Source: Amorphochlora amoebiformis (Eukaryota; Cercozoa; Chlorarachniophyceae). From it: a stretch of 64,000 nt of DNA. Below the pieces are notes generated by a model, which worked only from the letters and a program-made list of their open reading frames with translations, ran no database searches and was not told the origin of the DNA. A program made the translations under genes and the position numbers. The stretch is taken from assembly GCA_054601695.1 (NCBI GenBank), contig BAAHQB010000003.1, positions 1,550,001 to 1,614,000 on the forward strand, written 5' to 3'. Positions 1 to 62,381 of the stretch are shown here, in pieces; the stretch's first letter is position 1, and each line of letters opens with the position of its first letter.

Positions 1-284
1 ATATATAGTCTCCTCTATAAATTTGAGTATGTTATATATGAATGTATATGTAATATATATATTGTCTCCTCTATATATTTGAGTATGTTATATATGAATG
101 TATATGTAATATATATATAGTCTCCTCTATATATTTGAGTATGTTATATATGAATGTATATGTAATATATATATATATATAGTCTCCTCTATATATTTGA
201 GTATGTTATATATGAATGTATATGTAATATATATATATAGTCTCCTCTATATATTTGAGTATGTTATATATGAATGTATATCTA

Positions 285-290
<6 letters not shown>
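1..290. repeat. 56-62 bp tandem repeat, five copies
   Basis: Five near-identical units begin at the marker TCTCCTCT at positions 9, 65, 121, 183 and 241. Spacing varies (56, 56, 62 and 58 bp) only because the AT run at the unit end changes length. Each unit carries TTTGAGTATG. It may be an array of decayed exon-edge copies like others in the window, but its source exon would lie left of the window. Positions 290-760 are almost pure (AT)n with no island I can support. Confidence 0.85.
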
Positions 291-383
<93 letters not shown>

Positions 384-483
384 TGTGTATACATATGTAT
401 ATATGTATATATAAAATGTGTATATAGTTTAATACTCTTCCTATACAAATATGTATATGTATAATATATACATATATATATAT

Positions 484-520
<37 letters not shown>

Positions 521-661
521 TGACATCACTAAATACTATATATCTATACGTATTTATAAATATATATATGAATATAAACATACGAATATATATATATATA
601 TATTATATATATATATATTTATAAATATATGTACATATATATATATATATATGTACATATA

Positions 662-693
<32 letters not shown>

Positions 694-801
694 TTACGCA
701 CATATCTATATGTATATATCTATAATATATACAATATACATATATATATATATATATAATTTTTAAAAGATGTACATATACATCATGCACACTTGACTTA
801 C

Positions 802-921
802 AGAATGCAATTGCTATACCGATATTCTGATCTCGCCGAAAAGCTTTAGCGGCCCCAACATAACAACCCGAACCCTGTCGGAGATACACAGAACAGTTTA
901 TATATATACTTATACCATATA

Positions 922-956
<35 letters not shown>

Positions 957-980
957 TTATAATATACGTATATATATATT

Positions 981-1033
<53 letters not shown>

Positions 1034-1330
1034 GTTGTTATATATGTACTTGAGAAGGAAAATCTATATTCAGAGAAGATTACATCTAGCGATAAATTAA
1101 GATAAGAACATTCTATATTATTCTTGTTAGAGTTAGGGTTAGGGTTAGGGTTAGGGTTAGGGTTAGAGTTAGGTTTAAAGTTGGGATTAGAGTTTGCGAT
1201 AAATATAAAATTAGGGCTAGGATTACATTAGGATTAGAGCTGAGACTAAGGTTAGGATTAGGGTTTTAAGATATAGGTTATATAATATGAATATATACAT
1301 ATGTATATTTATACGTGAATAATATATAAG

Positions 1331-1377
<47 letters not shown>

Positions 1378-1596
1378 GTAGTGTGTATGTACATATATAT
1401 ATAATATATATATATTCTCATAAAGATATACTATTCTAAATTGGTGGATATCCATTTATACTTTAATATATATATATATATATATATATAGCACATATAT
1501 TCACATATGTATGTATGTATCAGTATGTATATATGTATAATAATATGCACATATATAACATATTTAAAAATCCATGCAAAGTACATATATATTTAT

Positions 1597-1641
<45 letters not shown>

Positions 1642-1724
1642 ATATAACACCTATATTCACATATGTATGTATAATTACGTGTATAGGTAAAATAATATGT
1701 ACACATGTAACATATTTATATCTA

Positions 1725-1770
<46 letters not shown>

Positions 1771-3688
1771 ACACATATATATTACACATATACATAGATC
1801 AATTATTACACTCATATAACACTTAAATAGTTCGAACATTTATATACCTCCAAACTTTGATTACTCTTCAAAAACAACCTACATTACGCTTATATTAGTG
1901 CTACAATTAGGGTTAGATTAGTGCTGCAATCCGGGTTTAAAATTAGTGCTTCAATTAGGGTTAGGTTAATGCTACAATTAAGGTCGGATTATGCCACAGT
2001 TAAGGTTACATTAGTGCTACAATTAGGGTTACATTACATTAGTGCTACAATTACGGTTATAGCGTTACAATTAAGATTATTGTTCCTGCTAGGGGTAGGG
2101 TTAGGGGCAATATCGGCTGACTGTCGCGCTAGGGTTAGGGTTAGAGTTCCTATCAGGGTTAGGGTTAGGGTTAGGGTTAGGACTAGGGTTACTATTAGAG
2201 GTACAGTTGAGGTTGGGACAAGGAGTAGGGTTACCGTTAGGGTTAGGGTTAGGGTTAGGGTGGCTCAGTGTTAGGGTTAGGGTTTCTGATAGAGTTGTCG
2301 CATTCATTACTGTTAGGGTTAGGGTTAGGGTTAGGGTTAGGGTTAGGGTTAGGGTTAGGGTTAGGGATAGGGTTTGTATTCGGATCCTAGACGACCTCGC
2401 AGCTCGCATATAAGTTTTTCCACAATCATCCCCTATGTAGGTAACGGTAAACGTTACAGGTAAGAATTAGGGTTAAGAGTTAGGGTTAGCATTACGGTTA
2501 AGCTTACAAATGGCTGTGGAGGATCAGGGTTAGGGTTAGGGTTAGGGTTAGGGTTAGGGTTAGGGTTAAGATTAGGGTTAGGGTTACGGGTAGGACTTCG
2601 ATTAGGGTTAGGGTTAGCGAGATTAGGGTAAGAGGGAGGGTTTAGTATTACAATGACGTCCGTTTTTATACTGCAATGCTGCATCTTTCAGCAACTTTGC
2701 GGCTTCTTGAAGATTCTAGAATATTAAGGTTAGGATTACTATTAGAGGGTTTACTGTTAGGGTTATGCTACTGCTACGGTTAATTAGCGCGAAAACGGTT
2801 ACTATTAGAGGGTTACTGTTAGGGTTATGCTACTGGTACGGTTAGTTAGCGCGAGTACGGTTACTATTAGAGGGTTAACTGTTAGGGTTATGCTACTGCT
2901 ACAGTTAGTTAGCGCTGATACATAGAGGGTTTACTGTTAGGTTTACGCTGCTGCTGCAGTTAGTTAGCGCTAATACGGTTACTATTAGAGGGTTTACTGT
3001 TAGGGTTATGCTACTGTCACAGTTAGTTAGCGCTAATACGATTACTATTAGAGGATTTACTGTTAGGGTTATGCTACTGCTACGGTCAGTTAGCGCTAAT
3101 ACGGTTACTATTAGAGGGTTGACTGTTAGGGTTATGCTACTGCTACAGTTAGTTAGCGCAAATACGATTACTATTAGATCTGTTGGGTTATGCTACTGCT
3201 ACGGTCGATTAACGCTACTTTTAGGGTTATGTTACTGCTACGGTAGTTAGCGTTAATACGGTTAGTTAGCGATAGGTGAGTGTTAGGGTTAGGGTTAGGG
3301 TTTTTGAGAAATTTAGGCTAAGTTAGAGTTAAGGCTAGGGTTAGAGTTAGGGTTAGGGCTAGAATTAGGAAAAAAGGTTTTTTGAATATCTCACGTCACT
3401 CTAAAGTAAACTCATGCATGCGTGGGATTGGGAGTTACAAGCTCTCGCTGTGTCTCCCGGTGTGACAGAAGGAGAGAAAGACTGAGAGTGTCTCTCTGTT
3501 TGACAAGAGGAGAGAGAGATAGAGAGTGTCTCACTGTGTGACAAGAGGAGAAAAATAGATAGAGAGTGTCACTCTGTGTGACATGAAGAGAGAGAGAGAT
3601 AGAGAGCGATAGAAGGGAACCTGTTTTCGTTTCAATGAAATTAAAGACCAGCGTAGCTTTTTGTCTGCCTGGATATGTGTATATATAC

Positions 3689-3729
<41 letters not shown>

Positions 3730-3790
3730 TTGAAAGTATAGAAATATCATAACTAATTTTTTTATACAGGCGTAAGTAAGTGCATATGTT

Positions 3791-3829
<39 letters not shown>

Positions 3830-4026
3830 ATCTATATATATTTATATATTAACATGTATATATACATATATATATATATATATGTATATACATGTATGTG
3901 TAAATGTATTAAATTAATCTAAATATATAGGTACATATGTATATTTAACATATTTAGAATACATCTTGAATAAAAACATATGTAGATTCTATATATGTAT
4001 TATGAATATATCTATATTTTTGCATG

Positions 4027-4081
<55 letters not shown>

Positions 4082-4142
4082 CATGCATACATGTATACAC
4101 ATATATACATATACGTACTAACAAACCTAACATTATATACAC

Positions 4143-4179
<37 letters not shown>

Positions 4180-4229
4180 GAGCAGTTAAGTTTTTTGCCT
4201 TCTCATCATAACTCTTTTTCGCTTCATTT
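802..4229 (-). CDS. SNAP (NSF attachment protein)-like gene, 3' end outside the window
   Basis: Minus-strand split gene. Exons in transcript order: 4229-4178 ([17 protein letters not shown]), 3668-3621 ([16 protein letters not shown]), 2715-2652 ([19 protein letters not shown], then RH), optional 2513-2508, 2432-2396 ([12 protein letters not shown]), 1878-1848 ([11 protein letters not shown]) and 874-802 ([20 protein letters not shown]). All introns are GT-AG and phase agrees at every junction. The paired-helix pattern ([14 protein letters not shown], then YMRAA, then AAKAF) is what I remember for alpha/gamma-SNAP proteins, which bring NSF to SNARE complexes on membranes. [11 protein letters not shown] sits where gamma-SNAP has its N-terminal aromatic segment. 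The gene continues left of position 802. The first coding exon, expected upstream of 4229 and ending with two bases of a codon, was not found. The exon chain is well supported; the family name is less certain, and a generic TPR-like protein is the alternative. Confidence 0.62.
1130..2640. repeat. TTAGGG-type degenerate telomere-like tracts (intronic)
   Basis: Arrays and single units of TTAGGG at 1130-1270 and about 1900-2640, with unique islands between. At 1880-2060 a degenerate phrase, TTAGTGCTACAATTAGGG, recurs. On the minus strand, the sense strand of the SNAP-like gene, the tract reads CCCTAA, so it supplies pyrimidines and CTAAC branch-point-like words. These are not chromosome ends. 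Confidence 0.85.
2508..2513 (-). other. Candidate 6-nt microexon (CCATTT)
   Basis: On the minus strand a good acceptor (GATCCTCCACAG) is followed by CCATTT and a good donor (GTAAGC). It lies between the SNAP-like exons 2715-2652 and 2432-2396. Six bases do not change phase, so inclusion would add two residues (giving S-I before WDDC) and skipping is equally legal. It could also be chance inside a telomere-like intron. Confidence 0.3.
2738..3270. repeat. About 62-bp tandem repeat, eight or more copies
   Basis: Units share ACTATTAGAGGGTTTACTG, then GTTATGCTACTGCTACGG, then TTAGTTAGCGC. Copies diverge by a few substitutions and short deletions; the fourth is shortened. The array lies in the SNAP-like intron and starts about 22 bp from the acceptor of the exon ending at 2715. 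No protein reading is conserved among units. Confidence 0.9.
3440..3615. repeat. About 42-bp tandem repeat with GTGACAAGAGGAGAG motif
   Basis: About four units of GAGAGTGTCTCTCTGTGTGA followed by CAAGAGGAGAGAGA. It lies just downstream (minus sense) of the exon 3668-3621. On the minus strand each unit contains TGTCACACAG, which resembles an acceptor. Confidence 0.75.
3690..4177. repeat. AT microsatellite intron
   Basis: Mostly (AT)n with short interruptions. It forms the intron between the SNAP-like exons 4229-4178 and 3668-3621. I see no further exon in it. Confidence 0.7.
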
Positions 4230-4314
4230 CTGTTATAATATATATAACATATGTATGTGTATATATTTATATGTACATATATGTATGTATATGTATATAT
4301 ATGTATGTATGTAA

Positions 4315-4351
<37 letters not shown>

Positions 4352-4353
4352 CG

Positions 4354-4384
<31 letters not shown>

Positions 4385-4525
4385 TTTATAATTACATACG
4401 TTTTGAAAACATACATATATACAACATGTGTACATATGTACATATATACATACACATACATATACATATATATTATATATGTTCATATATACATATATAT
4501 ATGTGTATATATATATATGTATATA

Positions 4526-4567
<42 letters not shown>

Positions 4568-4599
4568 TATAATATATATTTATATATATATGTATAATG

Positions 4600-5380
4600 C
4601 ATATATACTATTAGATGGGATGTTTAGAAGATACTTAGATAAGGAAAAAATGACCCAAAAAGCAATCAAGGAGTCATTCGGACAAGCTAAAACAACAGAA
4701 AAAACACACCAAGACCCGAAACCCATGCAGTCAAATTAGAAGTATTGTACAATTACACCTCCAGAACTCAATCCTAACCCTTGAAATCAAATCCGTAAAC
4801 AGTAAAATTTTGAGAAATTAAAGTACATCTTTTAAAACCTTCGTCTCATCCTTATTTCTAGTATGCCTTTTAAACTAGAAAGCTTTCGAATATCCCACGC
4901 TATTGCTTTGATGCCCTACGGAAAGGGAGTTCTCGAAACACGCTGACCAGAGTGTGAGATACACAATGCTCCCTGTAAAAGACTTGATTTCGCCTAAAAA
5001 AGTTTCTTAAATAATAGGAAGCCAACTATTATTATGATGGATACTCTAATAGTAATTAAGCACTTTGTTTTGTTTTCGAACATCAAGGTAAAATAGAGTA
5101 AATTTAAAGAAGTTACAACAAAACACTACTTCTAAAAAGGGCACGCCTGCTTCCAGTCTACCAGTCGGCCAAAGTACCTACTTCCTATCACCCCGAAACC
5201 ACGTTGCCCGGAGTCATTCTTGACCTCGAAGGAGTCGAAGGTAGTTGAAAAGTCTTTCTACAGCCAGCCCACCTTATTCGACTTGGAGTTTTCACCTAAT
5301 GTGAAACTGACACGAGTGGCTTTTGTCCTTAGGATTGATTTGTCTCAAAACTGAGTGATTGTGCATATGTTAGGGCAAAG
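4600..5380. promoter_or_regulatory. Unique block between divergent genes (likely shared promoter region)
   Basis: A roughly 780-bp non-repetitive, moderately AT-rich stretch between the SNAP-like gene (minus) and the ATG of the Dph5-like gene at 5381 (plus). No long ORF. On the plus strand ATTAG|AT is followed by an open frame (GMFRRYLDKEKMTQKAIKE and onward) to TAG at 4737-4739. On the minus strand the same bases after a strong acceptor (CTGTTGTTTTAG) are open too. Neither reading links in phase to a neighbour, so I call neither an exon. A bidirectional promoter is inferred from gene order only. Confidence 0.4.
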
Positions 5381-10125
<4,745 letters not shown>

Positions 10126-10137
10126 GTGAGTATTTCA

Positions 10138-10190
<53 letters not shown>

Positions 10191-10754
10191 GTGTGTTCAC
10201 ACCAAATCATAGTATAATATACACGCACCTAACCCTAACCCTGACCCTAACCCTAACCCTAACCATAACCCTAATGCTAACTTACCTAACCTAACCACAA
10301 CCCTAACCCTAATCCTAACCCCAACCCTAACCCAAACCTAATGCTAAGCCTAACCCTAACGATAGTTCTCTCCCTAACCCTAGTCCTAACACTAAACTAT
10401 TGCGAATATAACACTAATGTACCATAACCCTAATCTAACCCTAACCCTAATCTAACCCCAAACCCTAATCTAACCCTAACGTAACTCTAACTTGAATCCC
10501 AACCCAAACCCTAACCCCAACCCTTGCCCTAGCAAACCGGAACCTAACCCAAACCTGACCAAAATCTAAACAGTAACCTACCCCTAACGTAAACCCTAAC
10601 CTTAAACGTAAACCCTAACCCTAACCCTAACCCTAACCCTAACCCTAACCCCAGCCCTAACCCTAACCTATCTTTTCCCTAACCATAATCTAACCTTTTT
10701 TAACCTAATCCTAACTTGGAACGCTAACCCTAACTCTAACCCTAACATTAAGTG

Positions 10755-10805
10755 GAGGAGTAAATTGCCATAGGGCTAAGATATGCTGAATAATCTGATC
10801 CTAAC
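10755..10805 (+). other. Dispersed intronic element, copy 1
   Basis: Contains GGCTAAGATATGCTGAATAA then TCTGATCCTAAC. Its relatives are at 19865-19920 (+), 51083-51132 (-) and 63793-63843 (+). It is embedded in CCCTAA sequence. It is unannotated by any family I know. Confidence 0.65.
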
Positions 10806-11414
10806 ACTGAGCCTAATCTAACCCTAACCTAGCCCTTACCGCACCTAAACCGAACCTAACCCTAACCCTAACCTAATCCTAACCCTAAGCCTAACCCTAA
10901 ACCTAAGCCTAACCCTAACCCTAACCCTGAGCCCAGTCCTAACTCTAACCCTAATCCTAACCCTAACCCTAACCTTAACCCTAACCCTAGCCCTAACCCT
11001 AGCCCTAACCCTAACCTTAGGCGTGAACCCTAAGCCTAATCCTAACGCTAACCCTAACGCTAACCCTAACCCTAACCCTAACCCAAACCTTAACTGTAAC
11101 CCTAGAGTCGGCCTTAACCTAACCCTAACCATAACCCTAGATTCCCGCCAAGTTAGCAAGTCAGGAGATTCGAATATTCGACAGTCATAAAACAGGTATA
11201 TATGTTTTATATGTATATATATATTCATACATATATAAATATATACATTAATATATATATATATATATATTAATATATGTATATATCTACATATATTTAT
11301 ATATATATATATATTCTCACAAATGTATATAAACATATACTACATATGCAGTTATATATATGTATATTTATATATATATATATATATATGTTTATATATA
11401 TATGTACGTATACG

Positions 11415-11474
<60 letters not shown>

Positions 11475-11493
11475 TTGTATATACGTATACATA

Positions 11494-11531
<38 letters not shown>

Positions 11532-11604
11532 GTATATATATGTATATATATTTAAATACGTACATGCATACATATTTACACACATATGAATATATCATGT
11601 ACCT

Positions 11605-12178
11605 GCAGGGGGGGTTAGGGTTAGGGTTAGAGTTACGGCTACGGTTACGGTTAGGATAAAGGTTGGCAGAGAGGAGAAACTTGATAATCAGAGGCACGAA
11701 CTACAGTCGCAACCCTAACCCGAACCCTAACCCTAACCCTAACTCCAACCTGTCCTACCCTCTTCATCACGCCCGTTAATCTCTCCTGACTAACCCTAAC
11801 CCTAACCCTAACCGTATCCTAAACGCAATCCTAGACCTAACCCCAGCTTTATCCATAGCCTAATCTTAACCTTGACTTTCCTAACAGTAACCCTAACCTA
11901 CCCTAACCCTAACCCTAAGCCTAACCCTAAGCCTAAGCCTATCCAACTATAACCAAACCTAACCCCAACCCTAACCTTAAACCTAACCTTAACCCTAACC
12001 CTAACCCTAAGCTAACCCTGACCCTAAGCTAACCCTAAGCCTTACCCTTCATAACCGTAACCCTAACCTAACCCTAACGCTAACCCTAACACTAACCCTA
12101 ACCCTTACCCTAACTCTAACCCTAACCCTAACCCTAACCCTAACCCTAATCCTAACCCTAACCCTAAGCTAACCCTAG
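11605..12178. repeat. Telomere-like tracts with strand switch
   Basis: TTAGGG units at 11605-11660, then unique sequence to about 11705, then CCCTAA units to 12178. Bases 11670-11705 (AGAGGAGAAACTTG...) lie exactly at the switch. Read as [12 protein letters not shown] they are open between GGCAG and GTCGCA, but I cannot connect them to an exon chain. In the phase left by the Dph5-like exon they give RGET and a stop. Confidence 0.5.
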
Positions 12179-41563
<29,385 letters not shown>

Positions 41564-41598
41564 AAAGTAATGCACTAACGTAAATATATCTATATATT

Positions 41599-41631
<33 letters not shown>

Positions 41632-41915
41632 GTGTGTTTGTATATATGTACATATATATGTAATGTGTCTTGTATATATGTACGTATGTGTGTAAAAAAA
41701 GTTTGCATATGTTAGAATATATTTATGTCCTCGCAAATATATACACGTGTCCACATACTCAAATACATGTATTAATTGTACGTATATTTATGTGTGTGTA
41801 TATATGTTTGTATATATATAAAGATATATACATATATATATATATATATATTATAAATACATAGATATGTACCATACGGTGTGTTTCTCTACATGCGTGA
41901 TTTCATACCATCATG

Positions 41916-41994
<79 letters not shown>

Positions 41995-42049
41995 TGTATG
42001 TATATATACATATATATACATACATATAATTCAATTTTCCTAGTATGGC

Positions 42050-43180
42050 ATGACCACATACATAAACACATTCTTTAAAATTCAAAAATTAGAATTCATT
42101 ATACTAACGTCCTGTTCATCGCATAGACTAGGTATAGAAAAGCACCACCACGACATGTCCATAGGAGGTACTTGTGTAGAACTGCGGTTCCGGCGCCTTC
42201 CTTCAAACGACAGCGCTGGAGCCTACGGATGATGTGTAAGAATCTACAATTCCTCAAGGATCTGGACTGCACATGCAATGACCGTTGAGCCTGAAGACTG
42301 GCTAGACTGGAGCTTTCAATAGTCCAGAGATATATATACTAGATATATAATATATATATATATATATAAAGTCATATGGTGCCATATTGTAGATTGCTAA
42401 GTTATCGTTGTGATAGCGGCAATATAACTAATATCTAGAATATGTCGGTTAAGTGATTGGTGGCAGGTGTATCACTAGTACTAGTAGTAACATGCCTGCA
42501 GCCGCTCAGTGACGGAGATACATCTAGATAAAATTGATATAATAACTAAAAAATTTAACGTAGTTTTTCTAGTAATTATGATATATGTGTATCTACTAGT
42601 CTAGTCTGTCTAGCTAGTATTATCCTGTACTGCTGTACATCTAGTACATCTAGACATAAACTAGATAAGTGTAACTGGTTGCTAACCATAACTGCATATA
42701 ACTAAGTTAGAGCTAGTACTAGGCCAACCTGAAGGTCGGTACGTATACTAGGTATACATATATACCATTGAATACCAGTATTAGTCATAGTATTGTATTA
42801 TCTTTCATCCCGAAGTCAGAATGTCAGATGATACTTAGCATACCGTCTAGAACACGGACTAGGCGTGGCCTATCGTGATAGGCAAGAGCTACAATACGTA
42901 CTCTACTCAAAATCACGACGTATAAATATTATACTTACAATTTACGAACTAGTTAATCAAGTCTTAAAAATGTGACTTGCATGCTAGCTGTACTAGCGAT
43001 AGCTATTGTGACTAGTCACTACATGTAGAGTCTAACCGTTCTAGACTCTGAGGGGCTATTCATATCATGAGTGGTCACTCTAGTCACTATATGTAGTACA
43101 TGTATAGTCAAGCCGTTGGGAGAGTAGTCATCAAAGTCCTTGAGGCCTTTAAGTTATGCCGACGATCTAGACTGAATATT
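42050..43180. other. CTAG-rich non-coding island between convergent genes
   Basis: A 1.1-kb unique block. From 42290 to 43180 I count at least 26 CTAG tetranucleotides (for example ACTAGTACTAG, TAGTCTAGTCTG, CTAGCTAGT), where about three to four are expected. CTAG puts TAG on both strands, so it is anti-coding. No ORF above about 60 codons. It lies between the stop of the PDZ gene and the 3' part of the repeat-protein gene. Possible roles are a transcription terminator region, a structured RNA or a decayed element. Confidence 0.6.
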
Positions 43181-43260
43181 ATGTATATATTATATATATA
43201 GATGTATATATATGTACATATATATATGTATATATATATGTATATATATATGTATGTATG

Positions 43261-43311
<51 letters not shown>

Positions 43312-43339
43312 GTACGTTCGTCATGCTTTTGAAAATTAC

Positions 43340-43366
43340 CTCCGCATAGGCCCTGGATCAGTGAAG
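43340..43366 (-). CDS. Weak candidate downstream exon of the repeat-protein gene
   Basis: Minus strand: acceptor TATATCAG, 27 nt reading FTDPGPMR in one phase, donor GTAATT. It is not phase-compatible with exon 44965-44935 without another exon between. A plus-strand island at 43864-43893 ([10 protein letters not shown], flanked by AG and GTAAAT) competes in the same region. Confidence 0.25.
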
Positions 43367-43368
43367 CT

Positions 43369-43427
<59 letters not shown>

Positions 43428-43641
43428 ATGTATACATATATATATATATATATGTATGTAAATTCATATATATACATATAGAAATACAGATATTCATATG
43501 TAAATATAATTATACATATATTTTTCTATATAAGGATATAAATACCCTTGTACGAACGTATGTATAACGTTTTAGATATACAATTTTGGATACGTTTTTG
43601 AGAATAAGCATATACATATGTATACATACATACATATAAAA

Positions 43642-43687
<46 letters not shown>

Positions 43688-43745
43688 TATATATACATAT
43701 GTGCATATATATATATATATATATAAATATATATAAATGAATACA

Positions 43746-43805
<60 letters not shown>

Positions 43806-43985
43806 TATATGTACATATATATACATATTATAAATAGTATATAAATATACATATATACTATAGGCTCATACAATTAATTCAGAAGATTTTAAGGTAAATT
43901 TTAAATGTAAGGATGAAAATACATTTACACAATAGTTATACATATATTTATATAGTTATGAATATTTACATTCATACATATTCAC

Positions 43986-44018
<33 letters not shown>

Positions 44019-44158
44019 GAGATACTTATATATTATATATGTATCAAAGAATTTAAACATATATGTTTTTACACTATATTGTACTACGATATATTACATC
44101 ATATATATATATATATATCTACGCATAATTTATATATGTAAAGTTACATATATATATG

Positions 44159-44199
<41 letters not shown>

Positions 44200-44242
44200 C
44201 ATATATATATAAACGTACATATACATGTATATTTATATATGC

Positions 44243-44338
<96 letters not shown>

Positions 44339-44350
44339 GCATGTATATAA

Positions 44351-44760
<410 letters not shown>

Positions 44761-44891
44761 ATATATATAAATATATGTATATATAAATATATATATATAT
44801 TTATATATATGCATGTATATAAATATATATGTATATATATGCATATATATATATGTATATATGTGTATATATATATCTATATCTATTTGTG

Positions 44892-44922
<31 letters not shown>

Positions 44923-44934
44923 GTATATATATAC

Positions 44935-60665
<15,731 letters not shown>

Positions 60666-61260
60666 CTCTCCGGAGAGGGGGGGGGTGAGAGTTGGGTCCG
60701 GGGCTCTGGGCAAATGAGAGAAAGGTCACGTGGGTATGTCACTGTATGTACTTTAAGAACGAAAAATATCAACATATTAAAACTAATATACTGTTTTATC
60801 TTCTTTTAAATATCTTTATATCTTTACATTACTATCTCGAGATATAAGAATTATACTTCCCTAATAATTTGTCGGCTCGTGTTTAGTTGACACGTGTTGA
60901 TATGGATTTAGGCGATTTGGAAATAAACTTCTCCCATTTCTATAATCCCCGGGGATCCCCTTTTTCGACGAGACAAGATATCTCCAGAGACTATCTGATC
61001 CCTCATGGCTGGCCTTCCAATCAAAAGAGTACCGAAACCCCTACGTCCTCCCCCCCTTCTTTACTAATCGGAGCTTTTTTTTAATTTTCGGGCTTTCATC
61101 TCCGCTTTGGGGTGCCTTATAGAAAGTGAATTGTAATATAGCATGTTTGCCGGCGTGGGTTGATATGAATGGTCATCGTGATTTTCCAATTCGCCTTCTT
61201 TCTTTGCATTCACTCCCGCCCGACTTTTAAATTTTTCGAAATGCGATAATTTTCGGAAGT
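60666..61260. promoter_or_regulatory. Unique intergenic block between divergent genes
   Basis: About 595 bp between the ATG at 60665 (minus) and the ATG at 61261 (plus). It is free of microsatellites and has a G run at 60680-60690, CACGTG at 60728 and ACACGTGTTG at 60890. A plus-strand frame at 60887-61084 is open for 65 codons (MDLGDLEINFSHFYN and onward) after TTTAG but lacks support as an exon. A bidirectional promoter is inferred from the gene arrangement. Confidence 0.4.
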
Positions 61261-61400
61261 ATGTACAAGGTAAAAGTATCCTTTTTGAGTTTCGGGGGAT
61301 TTGGGGGAGAGGGGAGAAAGGTATTTCGGATTACCTTTTTGCATTATATACATGTATATACATATTTATATGTAAATGTATTCATATGTATACACATGCA

Positions 61401-61481
<81 letters not shown>

Positions 61482-61533
61482 ATATATGTAAGTAAATTAT
61501 GATGTACAGAAATATAATTTTCGATAGATATAT

Positions 61534-61579
<46 letters not shown>

Positions 61580-61679
61580 GTATTTCCGGTTAGCCATTGC
61601 GGAAGAAGGATGAGGTTAACAAAGATATCGCTGTCAATGACGTCGAGAGTATTGGTATATCATAAATAGATATGTACAT

Positions 61680-61726
<47 letters not shown>

Positions 61727-61854
61727 GAAGGATGAGGTTAACAAAGATATCGCTGTCAATGATGTTTTGAGTATTGGTATATCATAAATAGATATGTACA
61801 TATCTGTACATTTATATAGATATGTACATATCTGCATATGTATGTGTATATATG

Positions 61855-61919
<65 letters not shown>

Positions 61920-62001
61920 AAGAATGAGGTTAACAAAGATATCGCTGTCAATGATGTGTAGAGTATTGGTATATCATACATCGGTATGTATATATCTATA
62001 A

Positions 62002-62053
<52 letters not shown>

Positions 62054-62116
62054 AAGGATGAGGTTAACAAGAATATCACTGCCAATGTATTGGTATATCA
62101 TATATAGATATGTACA

Positions 62117-62148
<32 letters not shown>

Positions 62149-62349
62149 GTATGGAAAGATAACGTGTACAAGGATATCACTGGTATATCATATGCAGATA
62201 TTACATATATATATATATATATATATTATATGAAGAAGAAAAAGGTGAACCAAGATATCTCTGTCAATGATGTGGAGAGTTTTGGTATATCATTTATAGA
62301 TATGTACATATCTATATATCTATATAAGTTCATTATATATACATATATA

Positions 62350-62381
<32 letters not shown>

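Noticed and set aside
2101-2409. Open frames giving VRVRVR, NPNPNP or LTLTLT
   Set aside because: Telomere-like repeats are open in several frames on both strands by composition.
4615-4739. Plus-strand terminal exon GMFRRYLDKEKMTQKAIKES...
   Set aside because: No plus-strand exons upstream to join, weak acceptor, and the minus strand is equally open; left as unresolved rather than called.
43864-43893. Plus-strand exon [10 protein letters not shown]
   Set aside because: Clean AG and GTAAAT, but isolated between a finished plus gene and a minus gene; only 30 nt.
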